From the NCBI RefSeq assembly GCF_946221935.1, contig NZ_CAMIGN010000007.1:57925-121924 (forward strand): DNA of 64,000 nucleotides, given 5' to 3'. The notes beneath the pieces are model-generated. The model searched no databases, had not been told where the DNA came from, and was given only the letters and a program-made list of their open reading frames with translations. The stretch comes from an uncultured Corynebacterium sp. GTDB lineage: Bacteria; Actinomycetota; Actinomycetes; Mycobacteriales; Mycobacteriaceae. A program made the position numbers and the translations under genes. Positions 8,588-16,538 of this stretch are shown one piece after another. How positions within the stretch are numbered: the first letter of the stretch is position 1; each line of letters begins with the position of its first letter.

Positions 8588-9271
8588 CTACTTAACTTGT
8601 TCTAGTACCAGCAGCACATCCAGAGTGCCTTGGTCTGCAATCGTCGCGGCGACGAACTGTGGAGTCGCGATGTCAAAATCGGAACGCTTAAACGGAATGT
8701 TGCCCTGCAGGATTACATGCTCGCCAGTGCGCAGAACCTTCAACTCGGCGGTCATTTCTTTCTTCTTGCCGTGGAGTTCCAGATCGCCGGTGACGCTCAC
8801 AGTATCGGTCGTGCCATCATCCGGCAGTTTGGAGACATCTGCGGGCTTAGTCAGCGTAAACGAGGCTTCCGGGAACTTATCGGTGTGCAAAATGCTCTTG
8901 CGTACGTTGATATCGCGCTTTTCAACGTCACTGCTGATGCTGGCGACATCGACGGTGACTTTACCTTCGGTGAGCTTCTTGTCCTTGACCTTGAAGTCTC
9001 CCTTGACGTCCTCCGTGCGACCCGAGGTGGTTTTGGCGCCAGCCGGGAGCTTCTCGTCGAACGTGTAGCCAGCCTGCGAGACATTGTCGCCGGCTCCCCT
9101 CACCACATGCCAGGTGCCGTCCATGGCTACGGTAGCAGGCTCTCCACCTGCGGTAATGTCCGCGGTGCGGAGCCCGCGGTCGCTAAAGAAATTCACGACC
9201 AGTGGCCCGAAGGCCATCAGCACGCCAACGACCATGCCAATAACGGCGAGAGTGATGATTCCCTTACGCAT
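8588..9271 (-). CDS. YceI-family lipid-binding protein, membrane anchored
   Basis: A 227-residue YceI-family protein. One hydrophobic helix near residues 5-28 is an uncleaved signal or anchor. A beta-barrel YceI domain follows from about residue 50, with the family landmarks GTWHVV, SILHTDKFPEASF, VTGDLELHGKKKEM and FKRSDFDI. YceI proteins are lipocalin-like barrels that bind polyprenoids or other amphiphilic molecules in the envelope. Start ATG 9271 is followed by a basic n-region, as expected. It probably forms an operon with the 57-residue membrane protein downstream. The ligand is unknown. Confidence 0.9.
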   Translation of the reverse strand: MRKGIITLAVIGMVVGVLMAFGPLVVNFFSDRGLRTADITAGGEPATVAMDGTWHVVRGAGDNVSQAGYTFDEKLPAGAKTTSGRTEDVKGDFKVKDKKLTEGKVTVDVASISSDVEKRDINVRKSILHTDKFPEASFTLTKPADVSKLPDDGTTDTVSVTGDLELHGKKKEMTAELKVLRTGEHVILQGNIPFKRSDFDIATPQFVAATIADQGTLDVLLVLEQVK

Positions 9272-9288
9272 GCTCTATAGCATAACCC

Positions 9289-9621
9289 TTAGTGTCTGCG
9301 ACCTCGAAGTTGCTCGACGCGGTGAGCCAGGGCCTCTAGTTCTGACGCCAACTCCTCCACTGTCTCGGCCGGCTCCCCTTCCCGCACCGCGGTGCACAGG
9401 TCTTCGGCTGCGCAGCGGAGTTCGAATAGCTGATCGTGAAACTGCTCGACTGCGCTAGCCGGCAGAATGATGGAATCCTTGGGAATCGACGTGCCCGCAA
9501 GCTGGGCGCGCTGCTCATAAGCGCGCTGGCGACAAGACTGGCCGCAATACTTACGCGGTCGATTCGTTGGGCCAGGTGCAACTTCCCTGCCGCACCATAG
9601 GCAGTGCTTTGGTCGAGGCAT
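9289..9621 (-). CDS. Zinc-ribbon-like actinobacterial protein
   Basis: A 110-residue protein. Residues 7-30 contain CLWCGRE and KYCGQSCRQRAYEQR, a CxxC...CxxxC cluster resembling a treble-clef or FCS-type zinc finger. Residues 60-105 form an acidic alpha-helical or coiled-coil segment, and the tail is basic (LRGRRH). It is encoded divergently from rbpA with 69 bases between starts, an arrangement I associate with mycolic-acid bacteria. Zinc or nucleic-acid binding is plausible from the cysteines; no function is known to me. It could act with RbpA or share its promoter region by chance. Confidence 0.7.
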   Translation of the reverse strand: MPRPKHCLWCGREVAPGPTNRPRKYCGQSCRQRAYEQRAQLAGTSIPKDSIILPASAVEQFHDQLFELRCAAEDLCTAVREGEPAETVEELASELEALAHRVEQLRGRRH

Positions 9622-9649
9622 GGAACAATTCTTCCCGGTTCTTCGTTGT

Positions 9650-9672
9650 TATGATGGATTAGTTCGAACTAA
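9650..9672 (+). promoter_or_regulatory. rbpA promoter with palindrome at start site
   Basis: TATGAT (9650-9655) is a strong -10. Six bases on, TTAGTTCGAACTAA (9659-9672) is a perfect 14-base palindrome covering the predicted transcription start. It could be an operator that blocks open-complex formation or a hairpin at the mRNA 5' end. It lacks the 4-base gap of a LexA box. Confidence 0.55.
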
Positions 9673-9690
9673 TTGAGGAGTGATGAAAAG

Positions 9691-10065
9691 ATGGCCGATC
9701 GCGTACTGCGCGGAAGTCGCATGGGTGCCGTTTCTTATGAGACGGATCGCGACCACGATCTGGCTCCCCGCCAGATGGTGAAGTACCGCACCGAGGCTGG
9801 AGAAATCTACGAGGTTCCCTTCGCCGATGACGCGGAAATCCCGCAGGAATGGATGTGCAAGAACGGCCAGCTAGGCACGCTGGTAGAGGGCGAAGGGCAG
9901 GAATCCAAGCCCGTCAAGCCCCCACGCACTCACTGGGACATGCTGCGTGAGCGTCGCAGCCTCGAGGAACTCGACGAACTGCTTGACGAGCGCATCGAAC
10001 TCCTCCGCAAGCGCCGCCGCACCGCGGTGAAGCTCATGAAGGAGCAGGAAGCGGCTCAGAAGTAG
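9691..10065 (+). CDS. rbpA: RNA polymerase-binding protein RbpA
   Basis: A 124-residue RbpA, the actinobacterial factor that binds the primary sigma factor and the RNA polymerase beta subunit and stabilises the open complex. Recognisable blocks are MADRVLRGSRMG, the core ending in WMCKNG, and the sigma-interaction helix region THWDMLRERR with an ELDELLDERI...LRKRR tail. ATG 9691 is preferred over TTG 9673: GAGGAG lies at 9675-9680 and the protein then begins MADRV as in homologues. Only one core Cys remains, as in the non-zinc forms. Its 3' end overlaps the convergent ppm gene by 10 bases. Confidence 0.96.
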   Translation: MADRVLRGSRMGAVSYETDRDHDLAPRQMVKYRTEAGEIYEVPFADDAEIPQEWMCKNGQLGTLVEGEGQESKPVKPPRTHWDMLRERRSLEELDELLDERIELLRKRRRTAVKLMKEQEAAQK

Positions 10066-10847
10066 CGACGTACGGTGCCAGCGCCGATGCGCCAGGACTC
10101 CTGTGCCAGGTTCTTCACCTGGTTGTAACGGTGCGTGGCACCCCACTTAGTCACCTGGACCAAAGCCTCGGAAACGATATTGCCGCTCATCTTGGAATCA
10201 CCGATTTCACGCTCGGTGAAAGTGATCGGAACCTCGCGGACGTCGAAGCCGGCTTCGACGGCACGCCATGCCAGGTCCACCTGGAAGACATAGCCGGCAG
10301 AATCAACGGCATCGAGATCGATGCCCTCCAGCACCTCGCGACGATATGCGCGGTAGCCACCTGTGATATCGGACAGACCCGCGCCCAGAGCCATGGAAGC
10401 GTAGACATTGCCACCGCGGGACAAAACCTGGCGGCTGACCGGCCAGTTTACGGTCTTTCCGCCCTTGATATAACGGGAACCCAGAACCATTTCTGCTCCC
10501 GTGTCGATGCGATCCAGCAGCAGGTACAGCTGCTCGGGAGCGTGAGAACCGTCCGCGTCCATTTCACACAGGATCTCGTAGTCACGCTCCAAGCCCCAGT
10601 GGAAGCCAGCGATATAAGCGCCACCCAGGCCGCCCTTGCCACCGCGGTGCATCACGTGAATCTTCGGGTTTTCAGCGGCCATCTCGTCGGCCAGCTCACC
10701 GGTGCCGTCCGGGCTGGAATCGTCGACGACAAGCACGTCCACACGCTCGGGCTCGGCCTTCAGCAGCCGACCAATAATGAGCGGAAGGTTTTCCTTCTCG
10801 TTGTAGGTCGGGATGATGACCAGGGTTTTATCGCTGAGCTTATTCAT
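10056..10847 (-). CDS. ppm1: Polyprenol monophosphomannose synthase
   Basis: A 263-residue GT2 glycosyltransferase that transfers mannose from GDP-mannose to polyprenyl phosphate, making the lipid donor for lipomannan/LAM and protein mannosylation. It starts with TLVIIPTYNEKENLP; DDSSPDGT is at 42-49 and the metal-binding DxD (Asp97, Asp99) in EMDADGSHAPEQL. No transmembrane segments are present, so it corresponds to the catalytic Ppm domain alone; in M. tuberculosis it is fused to Lnt, in corynebacteria it is separate. The start ATGAATAA overlaps the lnt stop by 8 bases, coupling translation. It is last in the fxsA-lnt-ppm operon. Confidence 0.95.
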   Translation of the reverse strand: MNKLSDKTLVIIPTYNEKENLPLIIGRLLKAEPERVDVLVVDDSSPDGTGELADEMAAENPKIHVMHRGGKGGLGGAYIAGFHWGLERDYEILCEMDADGSHAPEQLYLLLDRIDTGAEMVLGSRYIKGGKTVNWPVSRQVLSRGGNVYASMALGAGLSDITGGYRAYRREVLEGIDLDAVDSAGYVFQVDLAWRAVEAGFDVREVPITFTEREIGDSKMSGNIVSEALVQVTKWGATHRYNQVKNLAQESWRIGAGTVRRYF

Positions 10848-12267
10848 GAAAAGCTTTCTTACCTCTCCTATATGTAAATGCCACGGACAGCAGCCCCAGG
10901 ATAGCTAGAATCCGTTCTACCCATGGGCCGACGCGAGCCGACAGTGTCATTGTATCGCTTAGAGGCAACTCGGCCTCGAGGGCGTCAGAGGTGAAGATAC
11001 CCGTCCGCTGCTCGACGCGCCCGTCGGGAGCGACAATAGCCGAAACGCCCGAGGTCGCGGCAACGACTACGGAACGATCGTATTCCTTTGCTCGCATACG
11101 CGACATGGCCAGCTGCTGGTAGGTCATGTCCGTGAAACCAAAAGTGGCGTTGTTCGTGGGGCTTGTCAGAATCTGCGCGCCACCGCGCACTGCCGAGCGG
11201 AACGCACCATCGAAGCTAACCTCATAGCATGTGGCCACACCCACCGGAATTCCTGCCATGTGCACCACACCGTTATCGTTTCCAGGCTGGAAGTTACCGG
11301 CGCGATCGACATACTCGCTGAACTTCCGCAGGAAATCCCGGAAAGGCATGTACTCGCCGAAGGGCTGCAGATAGTGCTTTACATGCTTCTCCCCTGGCCC
11401 GTTTTCGTCCCACACCACCATCGTGTTGTGCTCCGGGCTAACGGTACCTACGAGGATTGGTGCATCGATGGAGCGTTGCGCTTTCTCGACCTGCTGACGA
11501 GCGGTGGCATCGGTAAACGGATTGACGTCCGCTGAATTCTCCGGCCAGATAGCGATGTCCGGGTGGGACTCCACTTTTTCGGTGCGACGCACGTGGTTAT
11601 CCAGTACAGCGCGACGCTGCGCATTGAAATCCAGTCCCAGGCGTGGCACATTGCCCTGCACTGCCACGACATTCACGGTGTGGTCGGCGGAGGGTGCGGG
11701 GATCAGCAGCGCATAGGTGCCGACCAGTGCAACCACACCGGCCAGTGCGTAGGCGGGAACCACGTGTTTGCGGATGCTGAGTGCGAGGAGCAGACCAATC
11801 AGCACAACGGCGAAGGTGACAACCGAGGGGCCGCCGAGGCGTATCAGCCAACTCAGCGGGCCACTCGCCTGCCCCCATGCGATGCGTCCCCAGGGAAAAC
11901 CGCCGAAGGGGAAAGAAGATCGCAGCCACTCCACAGCGACGAACCAGGTCGGAATGCCGACGATGTGGGCCGTGAGGGGGCGTCGAAGCAAATACTTGAG
12001 GCCTACGCCGAAGAGCAGGCTATAGAGGGACTGAACAACAGCCAGGGCGATCCACGCGGCAGCGCCGACGAACTCTCCCACCCACGGCAGCAAAAGACCG
12101 TAAATGGCTAGACCCTGCACCCAGGCCATCAGCATGGCATGGTGGGAATCAGCAAAGTAGAACAGCAACGCGAACCCGAGCGGCGCGGCCCACCACAGGC
12201 CGGTCGGCTCGAAGGAAGCGAAGACCATCACGCCGCTGAAGACAGCGACGAGGATCTTAAGAATCAT
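10840..12267 (-). CDS. lnt: Apolipoprotein N-acyltransferase
   Basis: A 475-residue Lnt, which adds the third acyl chain to lipoprotein N-terminal cysteines at the outer face of the membrane. Residues 1-200 hold about six to seven transmembrane helices. The C-terminal nitrilase-like domain shows the triad: Glu in AIWPENSADVN, Lys in VKHYLQPFGEYMPFR and Cys in GVATCYEVSFDG. A final hydrophobic helix lies near residue 455. It overlaps fxsA by 4 bases (ATGA) upstream and ppm by 8 bases downstream. In corynebacteria the equivalent protein (PpmN/Lnt) also assists Ppm at the membrane. Confidence 0.95.
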   Translation of the reverse strand: MILKILVAVFSGVMVFASFEPTGLWWAAPLGFALLFYFADSHHAMLMAWVQGLAIYGLLLPWVGEFVGAAAWIALAVVQSLYSLLFGVGLKYLLRRPLTAHIVGIPTWFVAVEWLRSSFPFGGFPWGRIAWGQASGPLSWLIRLGGPSVVTFAVVLIGLLLALSIRKHVVPAYALAGVVALVGTYALLIPAPSADHTVNVVAVQGNVPRLGLDFNAQRRAVLDNHVRRTEKVESHPDIAIWPENSADVNPFTDATARQQVEKAQRSIDAPILVGTVSPEHNTMVVWDENGPGEKHVKHYLQPFGEYMPFRDFLRKFSEYVDRAGNFQPGNDNGVVHMAGIPVGVATCYEVSFDGAFRSAVRGGAQILTSPTNNATFGFTDMTYQQLAMSRMRAKEYDRSVVVAATSGVSAIVAPDGRVEQRTGIFTSDALEAELPLSDTMTLSARVGPWVERILAILGLLSVAFTYRRGKKAFHE

Positions 12268-12701
12268 TCGTTTTCGCCCGCGCGGTGGTCAATAACGTCT
12301 CCCCAACCGCCCGAGTTCTGGATGCGATTGACGCGAGTGTAGGTTGTGACGCCGAAGCGCTCCAGAGAACGGCGTGCTGCTTGACCCAACATTTTGCGGA
12401 TCAGCGTGCGCGTCGGAGGAATCAGGAAGAAGATTCCCAGGAAACTAGAGACAATACCCGGTACCGCTACACCCACCGCACCGACCATGGACAGCGCCAT
12501 ATCGGCAGTCAGAGCGCCCGGGCGATCATTCTGGCTCAGCGCGCGGACGGTGAGCTCGCGCATCTGCCACGTAGCGAGGGCGAGACCCAGCACAAACAAG
12601 CCCAAAAGAATCAGAAGCGCCCAGCCCCAGCCGATCCAGACTCCCAACAGAATGAAGGCGATGAGTTCCATAACCAGATACACGGCAGGTAGAAATTGCA
12701 T
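12264..12701 (-). CDS. fxsA: FxsA family membrane protein
   Basis: A 145-residue FxsA-type cytoplasmic membrane protein. Three hydrophobic segments lie at about 4-22, 25-45 and 72-95; GIFFLIPPTRTLIRKM is the family's ending motif. In E. coli FxsA relieves phage T7 exclusion; in actinobacteria its role is unknown. It is first gene of the fxsA-lnt-ppm operon, with its stop overlapping the lnt start by 4 bases. Confidence 0.88.
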   Translation of the reverse strand: MQFLPAVYLVMELIAFILLGVWIGWGWALLILLGLFVLGLALATWQMRELTVRALSQNDRPGALTADMALSMVGAVGVAVPGIVSSFLGIFFLIPPTRTLIRKMLGQAARRSLERFGVTTYTRVNRIQNSGGWGDVIDHRAGENE

Positions 12702-12761
12702 GATGGTTTGGAGGCTCCTATAGTATCCGTCTGAAAAATTGTTATGAAAACGCGATCTTTG

Positions 12762-12818
12762 TAACGAAAGCGTGCTTACATAACGATAACGAAGGTGTGG
12801 AACAAAAGGTTCCTACAC
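12762..12818 (+). promoter_or_regulatory. Direct repeats and inverted repeat upstream of secreted protein
   Basis: In the 152-base gap before the gene at 12854, TAACGA occurs at 12762, 12781 and 12787, the last two in tandem. Just after, GTGTGGAAC (12795-12803) faces GTTCCTACAC (12809-12818) as an inverted repeat with a one-base bulge. TAAC-type direct repeats recall MtrA sites on envelope genes. The regulator is not established. Confidence 0.35.
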
Positions 12819-12853
12819 GCCAAAGCATTAACTACGTTTAAGGGAGTACCTCG

Positions 12854-13132
12854 ATGCGTATTCGTCGCACTATTATCGCCGCTGCACTGGCACCCACGAT
12901 GGCTCTGGCCACCGTTACCCCGGCCGTGGCAGCAACTAATACCCAGAGTTCCAGCTCTGGTACCACTACCGAGGGCTCCAGCACCAAGGGCTCTAGCACC
13001 AAGGACTCCGACGAGTGGTGGGAGAACCTGAACCCGTTCGCGAAGGTTGCAATCGGCATCGCCGCGGCAACCGGCATTTCCGTGGCATTCGGTGTGTTGC
13101 GGACGATCTTCTACAACATCTTCCACGTTTAG
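12854..13132 (+). CDS. Small secreted or membrane-tethered protein, 92 aa
   Basis: Residues 1-26 are a signal peptide (RIRR, hydrophobic core, VAA). A low-complexity Ser/Thr/Gly/Lys linker (about 28-53) contains two SSTKG/SSTKD units. The end is a WWENLNPF entry and a hydrophobic segment (about 62-90) finishing in aromatic IFYNIFHV. Topology is thus an exported spacer with a C-terminal membrane- or mycomembrane-inserting helix. AGGGAG precedes the ATG by 8 bases. I recognise no family; small corynebacterial channel or envelope peptides come to mind but this is speculation. A 15-base near-duplication at its stop codon also makes the start of the convergent SDR 3' end. Confidence 0.7.
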   Translation: MRIRRTIIAAALAPTMALATVTPAVAATNTQSSSSGTTTEGSSTKGSSTKDSDEWWENLNPFAKVAIGIAAATGISVAFGVLRTIFYNIFHV

Positions 13133-13148
13133 ATCTTCCACGTATTAG
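13118..13148. repeat. 15-base tandem duplication at the 3' ends of two genes
   Basis: ATCTTCCACGT occurs at 13118-13128 and 13133-13143, each followed by a TTAG or ATTAG. The first copy supplies the TAG stop of the secreted protein; the second lies beside the TAA stop of the convergent SDR. It looks like a recent slippage duplication. Confidence 0.7.
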
Positions 13149-13873
13149 CGAGGAGCACGCCGCCACAGCCAACGCGGAACCACCTGCATAGCAGCGGCCA
13201 GCAATTTCAGGGAGCGCGGGATCCACACGGATTCTGCGCTTTCGTCATTGATAGCGCGAACCGTGGCGGCCGCGACCACATCCGGAGTTGTGGACAAGGG
13301 CGCCGGATCCATGCCACGAGTCATGCGACCAATGACGAAGCCCGGGCGGACAATGACCAAGCGCACTCCGGTGCCCTGGAGCGCATCTTGCATGCCCTGG
13401 CAGAAACCATCGAGACCCGCTTTCGCCGAGCCATAGACATAGTTCGGCCGGCGCACGCGCGCACCCGCGATGGAGGAATAGGCCACCAGTACTCCCCTGC
13501 CGCGGGACTTCATTACCTGTGCCAGCTCCGTGAGTAGCACCGCCTGGGCTGTGAAGTCCGTGTGCAACACGCGGTACACCTCGGTGGAATCGCGCTCGGC
13601 AAGCTCTTGGTCGCCCAGCACCCCGAACATCGCCAGGGCGACGTCCAAAGGGCCGGTGGCCTCGATCTCCGCTATGAGGCTGGCGTGGGAATCCACGTCG
13701 GTGGCGTCGAAAAAGAAGGAGTCAACCTGGGTGGCGCCGAGGTTATACAGCTCTTCGGCGAGATCCGTGGTGCGGCGGCCAGCGAGCACCAGATGGTTGC
13801 CGGGAGCCAGCATGCGGGCGATCTCGCCACCGATTTCGCTGGTCGCTCCGAAAATTGCGATCTTCTTAGCCAT
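13145..13873 (-). CDS. SDR family oxidoreductase (DprE2-like)
   Basis: A 242-residue SDR starting MAKKIAIFGATSEIGG. It has the Rossmann GATSEIGG, Ser in AYSSIAGARV, and YGSAK with catalytic Tyr and Lys. The ATSEIG and RRPNYVYGSAKAGLDGF pattern resembles DprE2 and its paralogue, which reduce decaprenylphospho-2-keto-arabinose, but the true DprE2 is normally beside dprE1, which is absent here. I choose ATG 13873 over 13885: it lies in the ATGGCTAA overlap with the helY stop, giving coupling, and removes a non-conserved MWPS extension. It is last gene of the long trmI-to-SDR run. The substrate is undetermined. Confidence 0.82.
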   Translation of the reverse strand: MAKKIAIFGATSEIGGEIARMLAPGNHLVLAGRRTTDLAEELYNLGATQVDSFFFDATDVDSHASLIAEIEATGPLDVALAMFGVLGDQELAERDSTEVYRVLHTDFTAQAVLLTELAQVMKSRGRGVLVAYSSIAGARVRRPNYVYGSAKAGLDGFCQGMQDALQGTGVRLVIVRPGFVIGRMTRGMDPAPLSTTPDVVAAATVRAINDESAESVWIPRSLKLLAAAMQVVPRWLWRRAPR

Positions 13874-16538
13874 CGAGGGCCACAACTCCTCGTCTCATCG
13901 CGGCGACTGCCTTGCGGGAGGCCGCCTTTACTTCATTGGAATAACCGGTCAACTTGATCTGATCCAACAGGTCGATCACCCGGCGGCACCAGCGTACAAA
14001 ATCACCCGGGGTGAGGGTGGCGCCGCTAGCCTCCGCCGCGCGCAGGCAGTATTCCAGTGGTGCACCGGCAGTCCACTGGTGCACGGCGGTGGCGAAGCCC
14101 AGCTCTGGAGCGCGGGTCACGGTGAGGTTGTGGCGCTGTTCATCGGTGGAAAGTTCCTGGTAGATGCGCCAGGTCTGGCTAATTGCGGTGGCGAGGGGTT
14201 CCGTCGGCACACCGTCGTCTTTAGAACCGGAATCGCGTCGATTTTCGAACACACACGTGCTTGCCACTGCGGCAAGCTCCGCCGGATCCAGCTCGTCCCA
14301 CACGCCACGGCGCAGGCACTGGGCAACCAGTAGGTCAGATTCGTGGTGGATCTTAGAAAGCCGCTCGCCCTCCATGGTGATGCGGGCAGTGTTTCCCTCG
14401 AGTTCCACGTAGTCCAGCTCCGACAGCAACGCGAGGATGCGGTTGAACTGCGCAGACAAAGAGTCGGACTCCTGTGGCTGCTCCTTTTGCTCGAACTCCA
14501 GGCGGCGGGCGGCCTTCAGGTACTGCTCTGCGGCGCGGCAAAGCTCTTCGCGGCCCTCCCAAGCGTGCACCGGGTGTGCGTGTACTTGCTCGCGCAGCTC
14601 GAGTGCTCGAAGGGAACGGCGGCGTGCCCGCGGCTTAAGCTTTTTGGGCTTATCCAGCTGCAAACGCCGCAGGTTGGCCGCTACTGCCCTAGCCTGACGC
14701 TTCGGGTTGCGTGCCACACCCTTGTGCAAATGCATATGGCCAATATGCACCGGCGTGTTGCCGAACATATCGGGATTCACACGCTCCGCCCAGCCGTCCT
14801 CGGTGATAATGGTGGGCCGGCCACGGTGATCCGTCCGGGCGATCACGGCGGTCATCGGGTTCTTACCGGTAGGCAGTGCGATTACATCGCCAGTCTGCAG
14901 AGATTGCAGCAGTGATGTCGTTTCCGTTGCGGCCTCGTCGACCACCATGCGCTTGGCACGTCGCTCCTCTTGAGAAAGCTCGCGGCGCAGCTGTCCGTAC
15001 TCGGTGACCATTTGGAAGTCGGCATTGAGGCTATTGGACGGGCGACGTACCTCGCGGATCGTAGCTTTCAGCTGCTTTTCCTGTTGCGCCAGCTCGCGGC
15101 GGCGCTTCTCAATCTGCTCGGCGCTTTCCACCACCGCGCCGTTGGTCTGGTACTGCGCAAAGGAACGCAGCAGCAGCCGATGCGCCTCGTCCAGTCCCAT
15201 GGTGCCGATGAGGTTCACGGCCATGTTGTAGCCGGGGCGGAAGGTGGAATCCAACGGATAGGTTCTTGTTGACGCCAAGTCTGCGACCCCATAAGGATCC
15301 AGCCCCTGGCTCCACAGCACCACTGCGTTGCCCTTCGTGTCGATGCCACGGCGGCCAGCGCGCCCTGTGAGCTGAGTGTATTGGCCGGGGGTGAGGTCGG
15401 CGTGCGTCTCACCATTAAACTTCACCAACTTCTCCAGCACCACCGAGCGGGCAGGCATATTGATGCCCAGGGCCAGAGTTTCGGTGGCAAAGCAGACTTT
15501 TAGCAGCCCGCGGGAGAATAGATCCTCCACGATGTGGCGGAAGGCCGGCAACATGCCGGCGTGATGGGCGGCGAAGCCGCGGGAAAGTGCGCGCCGCCAC
15601 TGGCGGAAGCCCAGGACATTTAGGTCTTCTTCCGTCAGGTCGGCCACACCCGCGTCGATCGTGCGCAGGATTTCTTCTCTTTCCGCTGGAGACGAATAGT
15701 CCACGCGATCGACCAGCAGGGCGCGAACGGCGGCGTCACAACCAACACGCGAAAAGATAAAGTAAATCGCCGGCAACATCCCGGCGGTGGCCATGTGCTG
15801 GATGACGTCGCCGCGCTTAGGACCACGGCGTTTGCCAGTTTCCTCAGCCTTGGCGGCGGCTGCAACAACCTTGCGATTGATGGCACCGAGATGCTGCTCC
15901 GAGCCCTCGAAAAGCGGCAGGATCTGGCGGCCCACCATCATGAACTGTGTCAGTGGAACGGGACGCTTTTCAGTGACGATGATTTCGGTATCGCCGCGCA
16001 CTGCGGAGAGCCAACCGCCGAATTCCTCAACATTGGATACAGTCGCCGACAGCGATACCAGGATCACGCGCGGATCGAGATTGAGGATCGCCTCCTCCCA
16101 CACCGGCCCGCGGGAACGATCAGCCAAAAAGTGCACCTCGTCCATGACGACGTGCGTGAGCGTTTCCAGGCGCTCGGAATCGGCATAGATCATGTTGCGC
16201 AAGACCTCGGTGGTCATCACAACGATGGGTGCATCACCGTTGATGGTGACGTCACCGGTGAGCAAGCCGACGTTCGCCTCGCCGTAGCGAGCGACGAGAT
16301 CGTGGAACTTTTGGTTACTCAACGCCTTGATAGGCGTGGTGTAGAAACACGTGCCGTCACCGTGGAAGGCAGCGAACACGGCGAACTCGCCGACGATGGT
16401 TTTACCCGCGCCCGTCGGGGCGGCCACGAGAACGCCCCGCCCCCGGTCGATAGCTTCGGCCGCTTGTACCTGAAAGTCGTCCAGAGGGAAATCGTACTGG
16501 GCGCAGAAGCGCTCTACCTGGGGGCTAGAGAATGTCAT
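13866..16538 (-). CDS. helY: HelY-like DEVH-box (Ski2-type) helicase
   Basis: An 890-residue superfamily 2 helicase related to Ski2/Mtr4. Walker A APTGAGKT is near residues 40-47, DEVH in VMDEVHFLADRSRG, SLSATVSN as motif III, and QLTGRAGRRGIDTKG as motif VI. A long C-terminal region with the stalk/arch and helical parts follows. M. tuberculosis HelY (Rv2092c) is about the same size and sits beside tatC, as here. It probably unwinds RNA for processing or decay. Its ATG overlaps the tatC stop by 14 bases, and its own stop overlaps the SDR start by 8 bases. Confidence 0.93.
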   Translation of the reverse strand: MTFSSPQVERFCAQYDFPLDDFQVQAAEAIDRGRGVLVAAPTGAGKTIVGEFAVFAAFHGDGTCFYTTPIKALSNQKFHDLVARYGEANVGLLTGDVTINGDAPIVVMTTEVLRNMIYADSERLETLTHVVMDEVHFLADRSRGPVWEEAILNLDPRVILVSLSATVSNVEEFGGWLSAVRGDTEIIVTEKRPVPLTQFMMVGRQILPLFEGSEQHLGAINRKVVAAAAKAEETGKRRGPKRGDVIQHMATAGMLPAIYFIFSRVGCDAAVRALLVDRVDYSSPAEREEILRTIDAGVADLTEEDLNVLGFRQWRRALSRGFAAHHAGMLPAFRHIVEDLFSRGLLKVCFATETLALGINMPARSVVLEKLVKFNGETHADLTPGQYTQLTGRAGRRGIDTKGNAVVLWSQGLDPYGVADLASTRTYPLDSTFRPGYNMAVNLIGTMGLDEAHRLLLRSFAQYQTNGAVVESAEQIEKRRRELAQQEKQLKATIREVRRPSNSLNADFQMVTEYGQLRRELSQEERRAKRMVVDEAATETTSLLQSLQTGDVIALPTGKNPMTAVIARTDHRGRPTIITEDGWAERVNPDMFGNTPVHIGHMHLHKGVARNPKRQARAVAANLRRLQLDKPKKLKPRARRRSLRALELREQVHAHPVHAWEGREELCRAAEQYLKAARRLEFEQKEQPQESDSLSAQFNRILALLSELDYVELEGNTARITMEGERLSKIHHESDLLVAQCLRRGVWDELDPAELAAVASTCVFENRRDSGSKDDGVPTEPLATAISQTWRIYQELSTDEQRHNLTVTRAPELGFATAVHQWTAGAPLEYCLRAAEASGATLTPGDFVRWCRRVIDLLDQIKLTGYSNEVKAASRKAVAAMRRGVVALDG

